Translations under genes and position numbers: made by a program
Shown: in pieces, positions 8,482 to 16,715 of the stretch
Numbering within the stretch: position 1 is the stretch's first letter
Layout: each line of letters starts with the position of its first letter
The notes under the pieces: generated by a model
Told to the model about the DNA's origin: nothing
Seen by the model: only the letters and a program-made list of their open reading frames with translations
Databases searched by the model: none
From: Chlorobiaceae bacterium
GTDB lineage: Bacteria > Bacteroidota > Chlorobiia > Chlorobiales > Chlorobiaceae
DNA length: 40,635 bases
Assembly: GCA_016931495.1 (NCBI GenBank)
Contig: JAFGER010000094.1
Span: 1 to 40,635 of the forward strand
Reading direction: 5' to 3'

Positions 8482-9698
8482 GAGCGCTCCAGTTCGTTCC
8501 GGAAGTGCCGGGCCAGCAGGTCGTTGTTTTTGTGCTGGTTGTACATGTCGCTGACTTTCCGGCGTCCCGCTTTGCCGAACTGCGTGCGAAGCGCGGGGCT
8601 GTCGAGCAGCTTGCGGATCTGGCGGGCGAGGTCTTGCGCGTCGCCCGGCACGGCGAGCAGTCCGTCCTCTTCATGTTCGATCAACTCGGGAATGCCGGTG
8701 ATGCGCGTCGAGATGACCGGAATCTCCTTGGCCATCGCCTCCATGAGCACCACCGGCACCCCCTCGGCGAAGCTCGCCAGCACGAAAATGTTGGCTCGGT
8801 CGTAGTGCTCGCGCACCTTGTCCTGGCCGAGCGCGCCGGTGAAGAGCACCTTGCCCGCGATGCCCACCGACTGCGCGTAGCTTTTCAGCGATTCGCGGTC
8901 GGGGCCGTCGCCCACGAAAGTGAGGTGGAACGGCACGTCCGTTTTGTCGAGCATCGCGCACGCTTCGATCAGGATGTGCTGCCCCTTGGCGGGCGTCAGC
9001 CTGCCGACGCAGAGCAGCTCCGGCACGGCGTTCGAGGGTTCCGGGCGCGGCGCGTACAGCTCGGGATCGATGCCGCAGCGCACGATGTGGAAGCGATTCC
9101 ACCGCTCCACCTCGCTGATGCGCATGATCTGGCTGCGGCAGTAGTGGCTGATGCAGCGCACGAACGAGGCTTCGCGCACCTTGTCGGGCAGGAGCGCCGT
9201 GTCAACCGTGTAGAAGATGTCGGGGCCGTGCACCGAGATGCTGAAGGTGATGCCGCCGTAGCGCTTCATGAGCATCGCCACCAGCGCCGTCGGGTTGCCG
9301 AAGTGCTCGTGGATGTGCGTGATGCCGCGCTGGTGCGCCCAGCGCAGCAAAATGCCCGCTTCGGCGAAGTAGGCCGCCGCTTTGACCGGATTTTTCGGGC
9401 CGCGGAAGAGCAGCCGGAAAGCGTCCGCCGCCATCCGGAAGTATCCTCCCGGATTTTTCGCGAGGCAGTGCAGGTGCGCTCCGGCGATGGCCGTCACGGA
9501 TTGCGAGAGCACCATCAGCGTGTTGGCGGCCTCCTCCTGTTCGGCGGGGGTCATGAGGTCGAGCTTTTCCGGCCTGTGGATCGACGCCGTGTGGACCGTC
9601 ATTCCGGCCTTGCGCAGCGACTCGATCTCGCGGTAGATGAAGGTGTGCGAGATGGCCGGGTACTCGCTGCACAGATAGGCGATGGGGGTTCGGGTCAT
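8478..9698 (-). CDS. Glycosyltransferase, family 4 (WcaL-like)
   Basis: A 406-residue GT-B fold enzyme. The N-terminus (IAYLCSEYPAISHTFIYREIESL) resembles colanic-acid WcaL-type and related transferases. The C-terminal GT4 domain shows LLCVGRLTPAKGQHILIEA, LTFVGDGPDRESL and the E-x7-E motif region SFAEGVPVVLMEAMAKEIPVIST. Soluble, expected to act at the cytoplasmic face of the membrane on the growing EPS repeat unit. It overlaps its upstream neighbour by 4 bases and its downstream neighbour by 4 bases, so it is well fixed in the operon. Sugar specificity is not readable. Confidence 0.9.
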   Translation of the reverse strand: MTRTPIAYLCSEYPAISHTFIYREIESLRKAGMTVHTASIHRPEKLDLMTPAEQEEAANTLMVLSQSVTAIAGAHLHCLAKNPGGYFRMAADAFRLLFRGPKNPVKAAAYFAEAGILLRWAHQRGITHIHEHFGNPTALVAMLMKRYGGITFSISVHGPDIFYTVDTALLPDKVREASFVRCISHYCRSQIMRISEVERWNRFHIVRCGIDPELYAPRPEPSNAVPELLCVGRLTPAKGQHILIEACAMLDKTDVPFHLTFVGDGPDRESLKSYAQSVGIAGKVLFTGALGQDKVREHYDRANIFVLASFAEGVPVVLMEAMAKEIPVISTRITGIPELIEHEEDGLLAVPGDAQDLARQIRKLLDSPALRTQFGKAGRRKVSDMYNQHKNNDLLARHFRNELERS

Positions 9699-10789
9699 GC
9701 TTCAGGGGTTGAGAGTCCGGTTTTCAGGGCGCGCCGCCTGTTGCGCAACGGGCGGTTCAGCAGCGCGCCGGCAAGGTAGCGGATGATGCCCGCAAGCTGC
9801 GGCAGGACGACCAGCGAGCAGTGCCAGGCATACGTTTCGGCCTCCTTGCGGTTGAGGCTGTTTTCCTTCATGAACTTCTCGACCCTGAACAGGCGCGGGG
9901 AGAAAAGCAGCGGAATACCTCCCAGAATGAGAGCTGTTGAGGCAGCTCCCCTGAGTCTGGAGGGTTTGCCGCTGAGCAGCGTCAAGAGCCCGAGGCTCCC
10001 GGCAGCGAGGAAGCCGCCCCCCTTGATGATGATTTTTCTGTAATCGTTTTTCCAGAAATCGCTGCCGGTTTTTGCCTCTCTCGACCGCACCGCCGCGAAG
10101 CCGTAACCGGAGCGGTAGGCGCGTTTGAGATACTGCTGCACGGTACTCATGGCCAGGTCGTGCCGCGTCATGACGGCGTCGATCCGCTCGATCTTCCATC
10201 CGGCGCGGATGATCCGGCGGCTCAGCTCCGGATCCTCGCCGCCGACCAGCTCTTCGTCGTAGCCGCCCGTCGCTTCGAGCGCTTCGCGGCGCATGAGCAC
10301 GTCGCCGCCGAAGCAGTCCGATGCACCGACTGGGCCGTTCCACTCGACATCGCCGATCCAGTTGTAAATCGAGCGCTCCGGATGCAGCTCGCGGCGCATG
10401 CCGATGACCGCCCCCAGCCGCGAGTCGGTACCGATGGTTTCGACCGCCTTGCCGAACCACTCCGGATCGACCATCGTGTCGGAGTCGAGGAACTGCACGA
10501 GCGGCGCGGAGCCGCTTCGCCATCCGGCGTTCCGCCCGAGGCCCGGCGAAGGGTGCTCCGGCGTGAGCGCGATCACCTTCACGCCGGGATAGCTTTCGGC
10601 AACCGCGAGGCTGTTGTCGGTCGAGCCGCCATCGACGTAGCAGATATGCAGCCGCTCCGGGGGGTAGTTGCTGGCGCGGATCGATTCGATGCAGCGGCCA
10701 AGCGTTTTGGCGCTGTTCACGCCGATGAGGACGCAGTCGATGTCTGGCCGCTCCTGGCCGTTCAGGGTTTTGGATTGCTCGTTGTTCAT
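9695..10789 (-). CDS. Glycosyltransferase, family 2
   Basis: A 364-residue GT2 protein: VLIGVNSAKTLGRCIESI at the N-terminus, VDGGSTDNSL in the nucleotide-binding part, FLDSDTMVDPEW carrying the DSD metal motif, and GGEDPELSRRI near the catalytic base. The C-terminal third has hydrophobic segments (about 255-295 and 325-345) that may attach it to the membrane. Its stop overlaps the next gene and its start is 3 bases from the end of the radical SAM gene. It should transfer one sugar during EPS unit assembly; the donor is unknown. Confidence 0.88.
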   Translation of the reverse strand: MNNEQSKTLNGQERPDIDCVLIGVNSAKTLGRCIESIRASNYPPERLHICYVDGGSTDNSLAVAESYPGVKVIALTPEHPSPGLGRNAGWRSGSAPLVQFLDSDTMVDPEWFGKAVETIGTDSRLGAVIGMRRELHPERSIYNWIGDVEWNGPVGASDCFGGDVLMRREALEATGGYDEELVGGEDPELSRRIIRAGWKIERIDAVMTRHDLAMSTVQQYLKRAYRSGYGFAAVRSREAKTGSDFWKNDYRKIIIKGGGFLAAGSLGLLTLLSGKPSRLRGAASTALILGGIPLLFSPRLFRVEKFMKENSLNRKEAETYAWHCSLVVLPQLAGIIRYLAGALLNRPLRNRRRALKTGLSTPEA

Positions 10790-10792
10790 CGG

Positions 10793-11890
10793 TTACGGGG
10801 TTGATGCCTGTTTTTTCTGCCGGGAGAGAATGGTCAGCGCCTGGCTCGCCTTGCTGAGCAGCGACTTCTGCGACAGGCACGTGAGCAGGCAGAGCTTGTC
10901 GCACTTGATCGTCGCTTCGCGGATCTTTCTGGCCTTCGCGCCCGTCCATATCTCCCGCGCCGACTCACTGGTGGTGTTGCCGATGGAGGGGAAGTGGAAG
11001 CAGAGCTTCACCTCGCCGTCGGGGCGGATGTAGAATTCGTGCAGCCCGATGCGGCAGGGCAGGTGCTCCGGCGAGGCTTTCTCTTCGCGGAAGCTGGCCG
11101 GCATGAGGCCCAGAATCTCCTCGCTGTTCATGATCGGCGACCCGGCGCGTTTCATCTCGACGAGCCGGTCGATCACGGCCTCGAATTCGGCCATATCCTT
11201 CTCTTCGATCCAAAGCTCGTCGTACGTTTCGGGCGTCCAGCGGCCGAGCGGCTGGAAGTTCACGGCAGTCGCTCCGATCTTCTCCGCCCACCGGACGATT
11301 TCGGGAAGCTCCCGGAAGTTGAGCGACATGATGGTCGGCTTGATGATGACCGGGAAGGTGACGCCCTGTTTTTTCTGTTCAGCCTGAAGCAGCGCGATGC
11401 CCCGCACGATGCGGTCGAACAGGCCGTTCATGCCGCGCACGTAGTCGTGCACCGCCGCGTCGGTCGAGTCCAGCGAAATGTTGAGGTTGAAGGGTTTGGC
11501 GGCGACGAGCGCGGCGACGTTCCTTTCGTTCAGCAACGCGCCGTTGGTGGTGACTCCGGCAAGAATCTCGTGGTCGCGGCAGAAACGGAGAATATCGATA
11601 AAGCCTTTTTTGATAAAGGGTTCACCACCGCTGAAGTTGATGGAGTAGCGCCCGGTGAACTCCTTGATGCCCAGCAGCGTCTTCTGCCACTCTTCGACCG
11701 TCATCTCCGGCGTGTACTCCGTCTGGCGCCAGTATTCGCAGTGGCGGCACTTGCAGTTGCAGCGCTCGTTGAAGAGTGCGTGGAAGGTGACCGGCCTGGT
11801 GAAATCGATGCCGGTTTTGAGATAGAGCGATTCTGCAACCGCGTTGCGGGTGTGGCTGACACCCATGCGGGCAAGTTCAGTGATGTTCAT
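10793..11890 (-). CDS. Radical SAM protein with SPASM-like cysteine tail
   Basis: A 365-residue radical SAM enzyme. The cluster-binding motif is C44, C48, C51 (NERCNCKCRHCEYW); the following INFSGGEPFI is the SAM-binding GGE motif, and NISLDSTDAAVHDYVRG is the typical strand-4 region. Further cysteines in the second half (LPCRIG, VKLCFHF, IKCDKLCLLTC) suggest a SPASM/twitch-like auxiliary Fe-S site. Similar proteins occur in some EPS/lipid gene clusters, but the reaction is unknown to me. It lies between the VanZ-like gene (12 bases) and a GT2 gene (3 bases). Possible roles are sugar or lipid-carrier modification, or peptide modification; see the 42-codon ORF upstream in the same operon. Confidence 0.85.
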   Translation of the reverse strand: MNITELARMGVSHTRNAVAESLYLKTGIDFTRPVTFHALFNERCNCKCRHCEYWRQTEYTPEMTVEEWQKTLLGIKEFTGRYSINFSGGEPFIKKGFIDILRFCRDHEILAGVTTNGALLNERNVAALVAAKPFNLNISLDSTDAAVHDYVRGMNGLFDRIVRGIALLQAEQKKQGVTFPVIIKPTIMSLNFRELPEIVRWAEKIGATAVNFQPLGRWTPETYDELWIEEKDMAEFEAVIDRLVEMKRAGSPIMNSEEILGLMPASFREEKASPEHLPCRIGLHEFYIRPDGEVKLCFHFPSIGNTTSESAREIWTGAKARKIREATIKCDKLCLLTCLSQKSLLSKASQALTILSRQKKQASTP

Positions 11891-11902
11891 GGCAGCTTGT
11901 TG

Positions 11903-12292
11903 TTATGAACGGCCTTCGCGCCGGTAATAGCTTTTCAGACGCAGGACGAATCCGGCGGCAATTCCGGCAAGCACGCCGAGATTGTTGAAAAGCGCGTTGA
12001 CGGCGTTGAAGCTTTCTGCGCTTACCAGGGCATGGAGCGTTTCGATGAGGTAGCCGAACGGCGCCATCGAAATGGCAAGCAGGAACGTGGTTTTTCTGGA
12101 TCTGAAAAGAATCATCGGCATGAAGCCGAGAACCGTATAGAGGGCAAGATGCAGGGCCGGTTCGATGAGGGCAAGCCCGCGCACGGAGTCCGGAACGGTC
12201 ACGAAAAGTCCGGCGATCACCACGGCGAAGGTCAGCAGCCAGTACTTGAGCAGCCTGCGGTATAAAGGCGTGTCAGGAGTCAGTACACTCAT
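11903..12292 (-). CDS. VanZ-like small membrane protein
   Basis: A 129-residue protein with about four hydrophobic segments, with the VanZ-like pattern of a short first loop, HLALYTVLGFMPMIL, a conserved GYLIETLHA segment and a polar C-terminus (SYYRREGRS). VanZ-like proteins are common in polysaccharide and exosortase-linked clusters, but their biochemical role is unclear. The gene sits 15 bases after the polymerase gene and 12 before the radical SAM gene, hence in the same operon. Confidence 0.8.
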   Translation of the reverse strand: MSVLTPDTPLYRRLLKYWLLTFAVVIAGLFVTVPDSVRGLALIEPALHLALYTVLGFMPMILFRSRKTTFLLAISMAPFGYLIETLHALVSAESFNAVNALFNNLGVLAGIAAGFVLRLKSYYRREGRS

Positions 12293-12307
12293 CGTTCCAT
12301 TTTTGAG

Positions 12308-13747
12308 TCAGCTGATAAATCGTGAAGATTCCTCCGGTGAGATCGAGGGGATGAAACGGGTTTTCGGCAGCTCGAAAGCAAATGCTCCGGATGACGAAAG
12401 GCTCGCTTGAATGGACATTTCCGCTTCCGGCTTGAGCAGCAGACCGACGATGCCGCCGTTGAAGAGCATATAGACCGGGTTGATCATGGCGTTCAGCAGG
12501 CCGTCGATCATGTAGGTTGCCAGGAACACGGCCATGACGGTCGGTGCGCCCCAGCTCTGGAGGTTGTAGCGCTCCGGCCTGATTCGCATCAGGTAGAAAA
12601 AGACCGGAAGCTGAATGGCTGCCAGCAGGGCCATGAGGCCGAAGATGCCGTTCTGGCCGAGTGTGATGATCCAGAGGCCGTCAGTGACGCTGAGGTCTTT
12701 TCCGTCTTCGTCAAAAACGCGTGAACGGCCGTAACCGCCCCATCCGAACACCGTGCCTTCGAGCGCTTTGCGGATGAGGATGGCTTCGTTGTCAAAACGG
12801 AACTGGAGGGATTGGGCCCGGGCCGGGCTCAGTTTTTCGGCTACGAACGATGAGAGGTTCGTTCCGTCCCATATTCCTGTCGTCCGGGTGTAGGCGTACA
12901 GGAGCGGTGTGGCCAGCAGCGCGAGGATGAGGAGCGGTGTTTTGAGCCTGTTTGAAACAAACACGGTGATCAGGCCGAGCACGAGCAGGAAAATCGCTCC
13001 GTAGGACTTCATCATCAGGAAGGTGACGGTAAGGGCTGTCAGCAAAAGCTTTGTGGGGACAGACAGAATCTTCTTCGGCAGATCGTTCGTAGAGAGCAGC
13101 CATGCGCCCAGAAAGATGCCGAGGGCCATCCAGGTTGAGGTCATGAGCCCATGATCCATATAGACCATCGGCCTGAAGCCGCCGCCATCCCTGAGTGTCT
13201 GGAGGAAGTCGTGCTGGTGGAAGCCGTAGGTCAGCCGGTGGATCTGCGGGCTCATGACCAGTTCGAACCAGCAGAAGGGAATGTAGGCCACCGCCCCAAT
13301 GAAGATTGCTGTGCCGAGCAGTTTCAGCCCTTCGGTGTCGCTGAAATAGAGCCGTCCGATGGCGTAGGGCACTCCCCAGGTGATGGTCTGGTACATGGTC
13401 TGGGAAAGGCCGTCATAGACGCCGAGACCGTTGAAGAGCGATGAAAAGAACGGGGCGATGCACCAGAGCAGCATCGGAAGATCAATGGAGCTGAAGCTGA
13501 GCCGGTCGAACCGCATCCGGTCGAACTGGCGCGCCCAGAAGAGGACGACCATGCTGATGGCGGTGATCTTGTTATAGGCCGGTATGCCCTTGACCTTGAG
13601 CCCCGCAACAGGCAGGAACATCCACCCGGCAACAAAGGCGATGGCAACCGCCAGCCGCGGGTCGAAGCGTTTGAACAGCGCCTTGACGAACGGAATAAAG
13701 CCGAACAGGGTGACCGGCACCAGAATATTTCCGACGTTGTCAACCAC
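12308..13747 (-). CDS. O-antigen ligase/polymerase (Wzy-like) membrane protein
   Basis: About 479 residues with 11-13 predicted membrane helices. A large periplasmic loop is followed by FGWGGYGRSRVFDEDGK and DGLWIITLGQNGIFGL, an arrangement typical of Wzy/WaaL-type polymerases, which join lipid-linked repeat units in the periplasm. The start is uncertain: the GTG at 13747 is the only standard start between the end of the preceding acetyltransferase and the first helix, and an internal GTG at 13720 is an alternative. No clear Shine-Dalgarno. Together with the flippase, co-polymerase and Wza gene it completes a Wzx/Wzy-type system. Confidence 0.85.
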   Translation of the reverse strand: MVDNVGNILVPVTLFGFIPFVKALFKRFDPRLAVAIAFVAGWMFLPVAGLKVKGIPAYNKITAISMVVLFWARQFDRMRFDRLSFSSIDLPMLLWCIAPFFSSLFNGLGVYDGLSQTMYQTITWGVPYAIGRLYFSDTEGLKLLGTAIFIGAVAYIPFCWFELVMSPQIHRLTYGFHQHDFLQTLRDGGGFRPMVYMDHGLMTSTWMALGIFLGAWLLSTNDLPKKILSVPTKLLLTALTVTFLMMKSYGAIFLLVLGLITVFVSNRLKTPLLILALLATPLLYAYTRTTGIWDGTNLSSFVAEKLSPARAQSLQFRFDNEAILIRKALEGTVFGWGGYGRSRVFDEDGKDLSVTDGLWIITLGQNGIFGLMALLAAIQLPVFFYLMRIRPERYNLQSWGAPTVMAVFLATYMIDGLLNAMINPVYMLFNGGIVGLLLKPEAEMSIQASLSSSGAFAFELPKTRFIPSISPEESSRFIS

Positions 13748-13785
13748 AGGGCTTTCGGTATCTGTTGGGCAGGCGTGCGGCCATG

Positions 13786-14328
13786 TCAGAGCTGGTTTTC
13801 TCTCTTTTCCGTTTTCGGCGGCACGATTCTGGCCGGAATGCCGACCGCGGTGCACCGCTCCGGCACGTCATCGAGCACCACGGCATTGGCGCCGATCAGC
13901 GCATGCGCTCCGATGGTCACGCCGCCGAGGATCTTCGCTCCGGCGCCGATATCGACGTGCCCGCCGATCTGCGGAGCTCCGGGAAGGCGGCCGCCCATGC
14001 CGATGGTCACCTGCTGGAACAGCAGGCAGTTCGGCCCGATCTGCGCATCCGGATGGATGACGATGCCGTTCGGATGGGGCATGAGCAGTCCGCCTCCGAT
14101 ACGGGAGTTGAGCGGGATGTCCGCGCCGCTCACGGCGCTCCAGAAGCGGTGCTGCACCACGGCGAACGGCTTTATCAGGCGGGCCAGGATCCCTCCCTTT
14201 TGCCGGAGACGCTGATAGCGGCGGATTGCGGCAAGCAGGTGCTTTGCCGGTTCGTAGCGGCCGCGAATTTTCCGTTCGCGGCTCCAGTCCGGTTCGGTAG
14301 CCGAGATGGTTGTGGCCTGTTCGTTCAT
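13786..14328 (-). CDS. Hexapeptide-repeat acetyltransferase, serine-acetyltransferase-like
   Basis: A 180-residue protein with an alpha-helical N-terminus (about 1-70) and a left-handed beta-helix built of hexapeptide repeats (about 75-170: NSRIGGG, IVIHPDAQIGPNC, GAGAKILGGVTIGAHALIGANAVV), ending in the AVGIPARIV turn typical of the CysE/NodB-like acetyltransferase superfamily. In an EPS operon it most likely O-acetylates a sugar, not serine: CysE proteins for cysteine synthesis usually have a longer helical N-domain. Spacing after the small ORF is 9 bases, with GAAAAG as a weak ribosome site. Confidence 0.85.
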   Translation of the reverse strand: MNEQATTISATEPDWSRERKIRGRYEPAKHLLAAIRRYQRLRQKGGILARLIKPFAVVQHRFWSAVSGADIPLNSRIGGGLLMPHPNGIVIHPDAQIGPNCLLFQQVTIGMGGRLPGAPQIGGHVDIGAGAKILGGVTIGAHALIGANAVVLDDVPERCTAVGIPARIVPPKTEKRENQL

Positions 14329-14337
14329 CTTTTCAGT

Positions 14338-14466
14338 TTACTTCCAGAGCTCCGGATAGTGCGCTTCAGGCAGCATCGTGCCGATACAGTCATCCTCGGT
14401 GACGGTTTCTGCATCCATTGCGCAGCCGGCGGTGGCGGGTGATCCGGAATGCCTTTTCGTGTTCAT
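14338..14466 (-). CDS. Small ORF, 42 residues, coupled to the Wzc-like gene
   Basis: Not recognised as a known family. The ATG (14466) overlaps the stop of the co-polymerase gene as ATGA, and the TAA is 9 bases before the next gene's start. The product begins MNTKRHSGSPATAGC and ends LPEAHYPELWK; it is acidic in the middle (DAETVTEDDC), has two cysteines and no membrane segment. It fills the only large gap in this part of the operon exactly, which argues for a real microprotein. A peptide substrate for the radical SAM protein downstream, or a partner of the co-polymerase, are only guesses. Its coding status is unproven. Confidence 0.55.
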   Translation of the reverse strand: MNTKRHSGSPATAGCAMDAETVTEDDCIGTMLPEAHYPELWK

Positions 14467-16715
14467 CTGCGGGATTTGAAGCGTGAGGTCACGTTTCGCG
14501 CAACATCGTGCAGTTGCTTTCTTGACGGGAGCTGTTGCAGCAGCTCTTCCAGCTTGCCGGTACGGATTTTTTCGAGAAAGGCCGGCTGGTTTTCAAGCAG
14601 CCTGTCGATGGCGGAGGCCTTGACGGTGTTTGTCCAGTTCAGGATCGGCATGATTGCCGGTACTTCGAGCCTGACCAGCAGCTCCGCCGCGGAGCGGAGG
14701 TCGCGGTACATGGTGCTGTCGCCGAGAGTGATGAGCGCCACGATGTCCGAGTGAAGCGCGAAATGCTCGGTCAGGCTGCTTTCGAGCACCGGCGGCGCAT
14801 CGATAAGGATCAGGTCGTAGTTTTGGGAGAGCTGGCCGATCAGGGCGGCGATGCCCTGCTGTGGCAGGTCGCGGTACGGTGCGACTCCCCGGTAAAGGAT
14901 GTCGGGCATGGCCGCCGCCGTTGCCTTCACGATAGCCTCTTCCGGAGGTTTTCCGGAGCGCAGCAGCTCCACAAGACCTTCCGGCGCGGTGTCGTGTCCT
15001 GTCAATCCGGACAGGGGGGGAGCGTTGTTTGCGGCTTCGATGAGCAGCACCTTCGGCACCAGCGAGGCAAGAGCGCGGGCGCTGATCAGGCAGAGCGAGC
15101 TGGTTCCGGCCTGACGCTCCACGCCGCTGAAAAGAATCACCTTCGCGTTGCGGCTCTCTTTTTCGTGAACGAGCCTGACGGCGAGGCTTTGAATGATTCT
15201 GGCAGCGGGCGCTTCCGGTTCAAGGTTGACGATGTGGTGGAACGGCGGCTCTTTTTCAGCTTTTGGCACCACCTTGGCCGGCGGATAGCCGAGCGCCTGC
15301 TTGACCTCATCGGGCCGCCGGATGCGATTGTCGAAATACTCGAATCCGATGAACACCACCCCAACCAGGCCGAACGAAACGCCGAAAAAGATGAGCAGAA
15401 GCTTTTTGGTATTCGAACCCGCCGGAGCATCCGGTTCGCGGGCCTGAGACTCGATGGCGATGTGCAGTGGCGCCTTGCCTTCGAGCTCCAGTTCGTGCAT
15501 GCGGGTATCGATCTGGTCGAGCAGGTCGCGCTTGTGTTTCAGCGTCGCCTTGAGCGCTTCGCCAAGATGCAGGCCGAGGGAGATGCGGACCGACTCGTCC
15601 TTGGCTTTGGCAAGCTCTTCGAGCAGCTCCTCTTCGTTTTTTTGCGCTTTTTCAGCCTTGTTGCGCGCTATGGCAAGCTCCCGGCTCTGTTCATAATCGC
15701 GTTTGCCGTACACGATTTTTTTTGCCGTGCTGCGCACTTCGTTCCTGAGCTTTTTTTCGTAATCGCTCATCGCCTTCATGCGCTGTTCCACGTAGATGCG
15801 ATCAGGGTTGCTCGCCGTCAGTCCATCGGTGGTGCTTCTGAGTTCCTGCTGCTGCTGATAGGTCCACGAGCTGGTGAAATCAAGCGACTGGTCGCCCATC
15901 ACCATCTCTTCCACCATCGGCTCCAGGCTGAGCTTGCCGAGTTGCCGGTTGTTCTCTTCGGTTTCCCTGAACTGGTTCTGCGCCGAGACCCGCTCGAAAA
16001 AGGCGTTGATGGTTATCTGCTGAAGCTCGTCGGCTTTCTTGCTGGCCATGTTGTAAGTCTCGGCGAAATCGGCGGTTGCAATATCCTTGGTGAGAATATC
16101 GAGCTTCTCCGTAATGATGGCAATTTCGTTGCTGAGCGCCTCCTTGTTGTTCCTGAGAAAGACCAGCCGCTCGTTATCCTGCATCTGGCTGCTTGTCCTG
16201 AGCTTTTCCAGATAGACCGTCATGATGTTGTTGACCAGCGGCGCAAGTCCCGTTTTCTTCGGGCCGGAAATGGTGATTTCCAGGAGGTGCGTATCCCACA
16301 CGGGGTTGACCTTGACGAGATGCTGGAGAATTTCAGCGCAGGTGTCCGGGGGAAGGTCGGCCGGGAAGATCGAGGCTTTCTGTTCAGGGGTCAGCTTTTC
16401 GACCGCCTTTTTCAGCACGTCAAAGCCCAGCAGCCGCTTGGCCTGGGTGTTGGCGTAATCCGAATAGTAGCTGATGATCGAAGGGTCTTCGGTGGTGGTG
16501 ATGACCGAAGGAATCACCGGGTCGATTCTCATCAGTGCCCGCACCTCGTAATTGGGCTTGCTCAGCAGGAGCACGAAGGGCACCGACAGGGCGAAAAGAA
16601 ACGAACCTGTCACCAGGATGAGCAGCCCGGAGCGCCGTATGAATCCGAACAGGTCGATCGGCTTGTTGGGTTTGCCGAAAGGCAACGCCTCTTTCGGCGT
16701 GTTCTCCTTCAGCAT
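14463..16715 (-). CDS. Wzc-like polysaccharide co-polymerase with degenerate BY-kinase domain
   Basis: A 750-residue inner-membrane protein controlling EPS chain length and export. A Wzz domain starts near residue 20 with a first membrane helix (about 31-50), then a long periplasmic coiled-coil region (about 170-430), a second helix (about 440-460) and a cytoplasmic ATPase-like domain (about 519-750). In that domain the Walker A position reads SGVERQAGTSS, so the essential lysine is replaced; Walker A' reads LLIEAANN without the usual D-x-D; Walker B (LILIDAPPV) is kept. No tyrosine cluster is present at the C-terminus. It should therefore not autophosphorylate as typical bacterial tyrosine kinases do. 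The ATG at 16715 overlaps the flippase stop by 7 bases. Confidence 0.9.
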   Translation of the reverse strand: MLKENTPKEALPFGKPNKPIDLFGFIRRSGLLILVTGSFLFALSVPFVLLLSKPNYEVRALMRIDPVIPSVITTTEDPSIISYYSDYANTQAKRLLGFDVLKKAVEKLTPEQKASIFPADLPPDTCAEILQHLVKVNPVWDTHLLEITISGPKKTGLAPLVNNIMTVYLEKLRTSSQMQDNERLVFLRNNKEALSNEIAIITEKLDILTKDIATADFAETYNMASKKADELQQITINAFFERVSAQNQFRETEENNRQLGKLSLEPMVEEMVMGDQSLDFTSSWTYQQQQELRSTTDGLTASNPDRIYVEQRMKAMSDYEKKLRNEVRSTAKKIVYGKRDYEQSRELAIARNKAEKAQKNEEELLEELAKAKDESVRISLGLHLGEALKATLKHKRDLLDQIDTRMHELELEGKAPLHIAIESQAREPDAPAGSNTKKLLLIFFGVSFGLVGVVFIGFEYFDNRIRRPDEVKQALGYPPAKVVPKAEKEPPFHHIVNLEPEAPAARIIQSLAVRLVHEKESRNAKVILFSGVERQAGTSSLCLISARALASLVPKVLLIEAANNAPPLSGLTGHDTAPEGLVELLRSGKPPEEAIVKATAAAMPDILYRGVAPYRDLPQQGIAALIGQLSQNYDLILIDAPPVLESSLTEHFALHSDIVALITLGDSTMYRDLRSAAELLVRLEVPAIMPILNWTNTVKASAIDRLLENQPAFLEKIRTGKLEELLQQLPSRKQLHDVARNVTSRFKSRR

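Noticed and set aside
13786-14328. Serine acetyltransferase for cysteine biosynthesis
   Set aside because: The helical N-domain is short and the gene lies inside an EPS operon with no cysteine synthase nearby; sugar O-acetylation is more likely.
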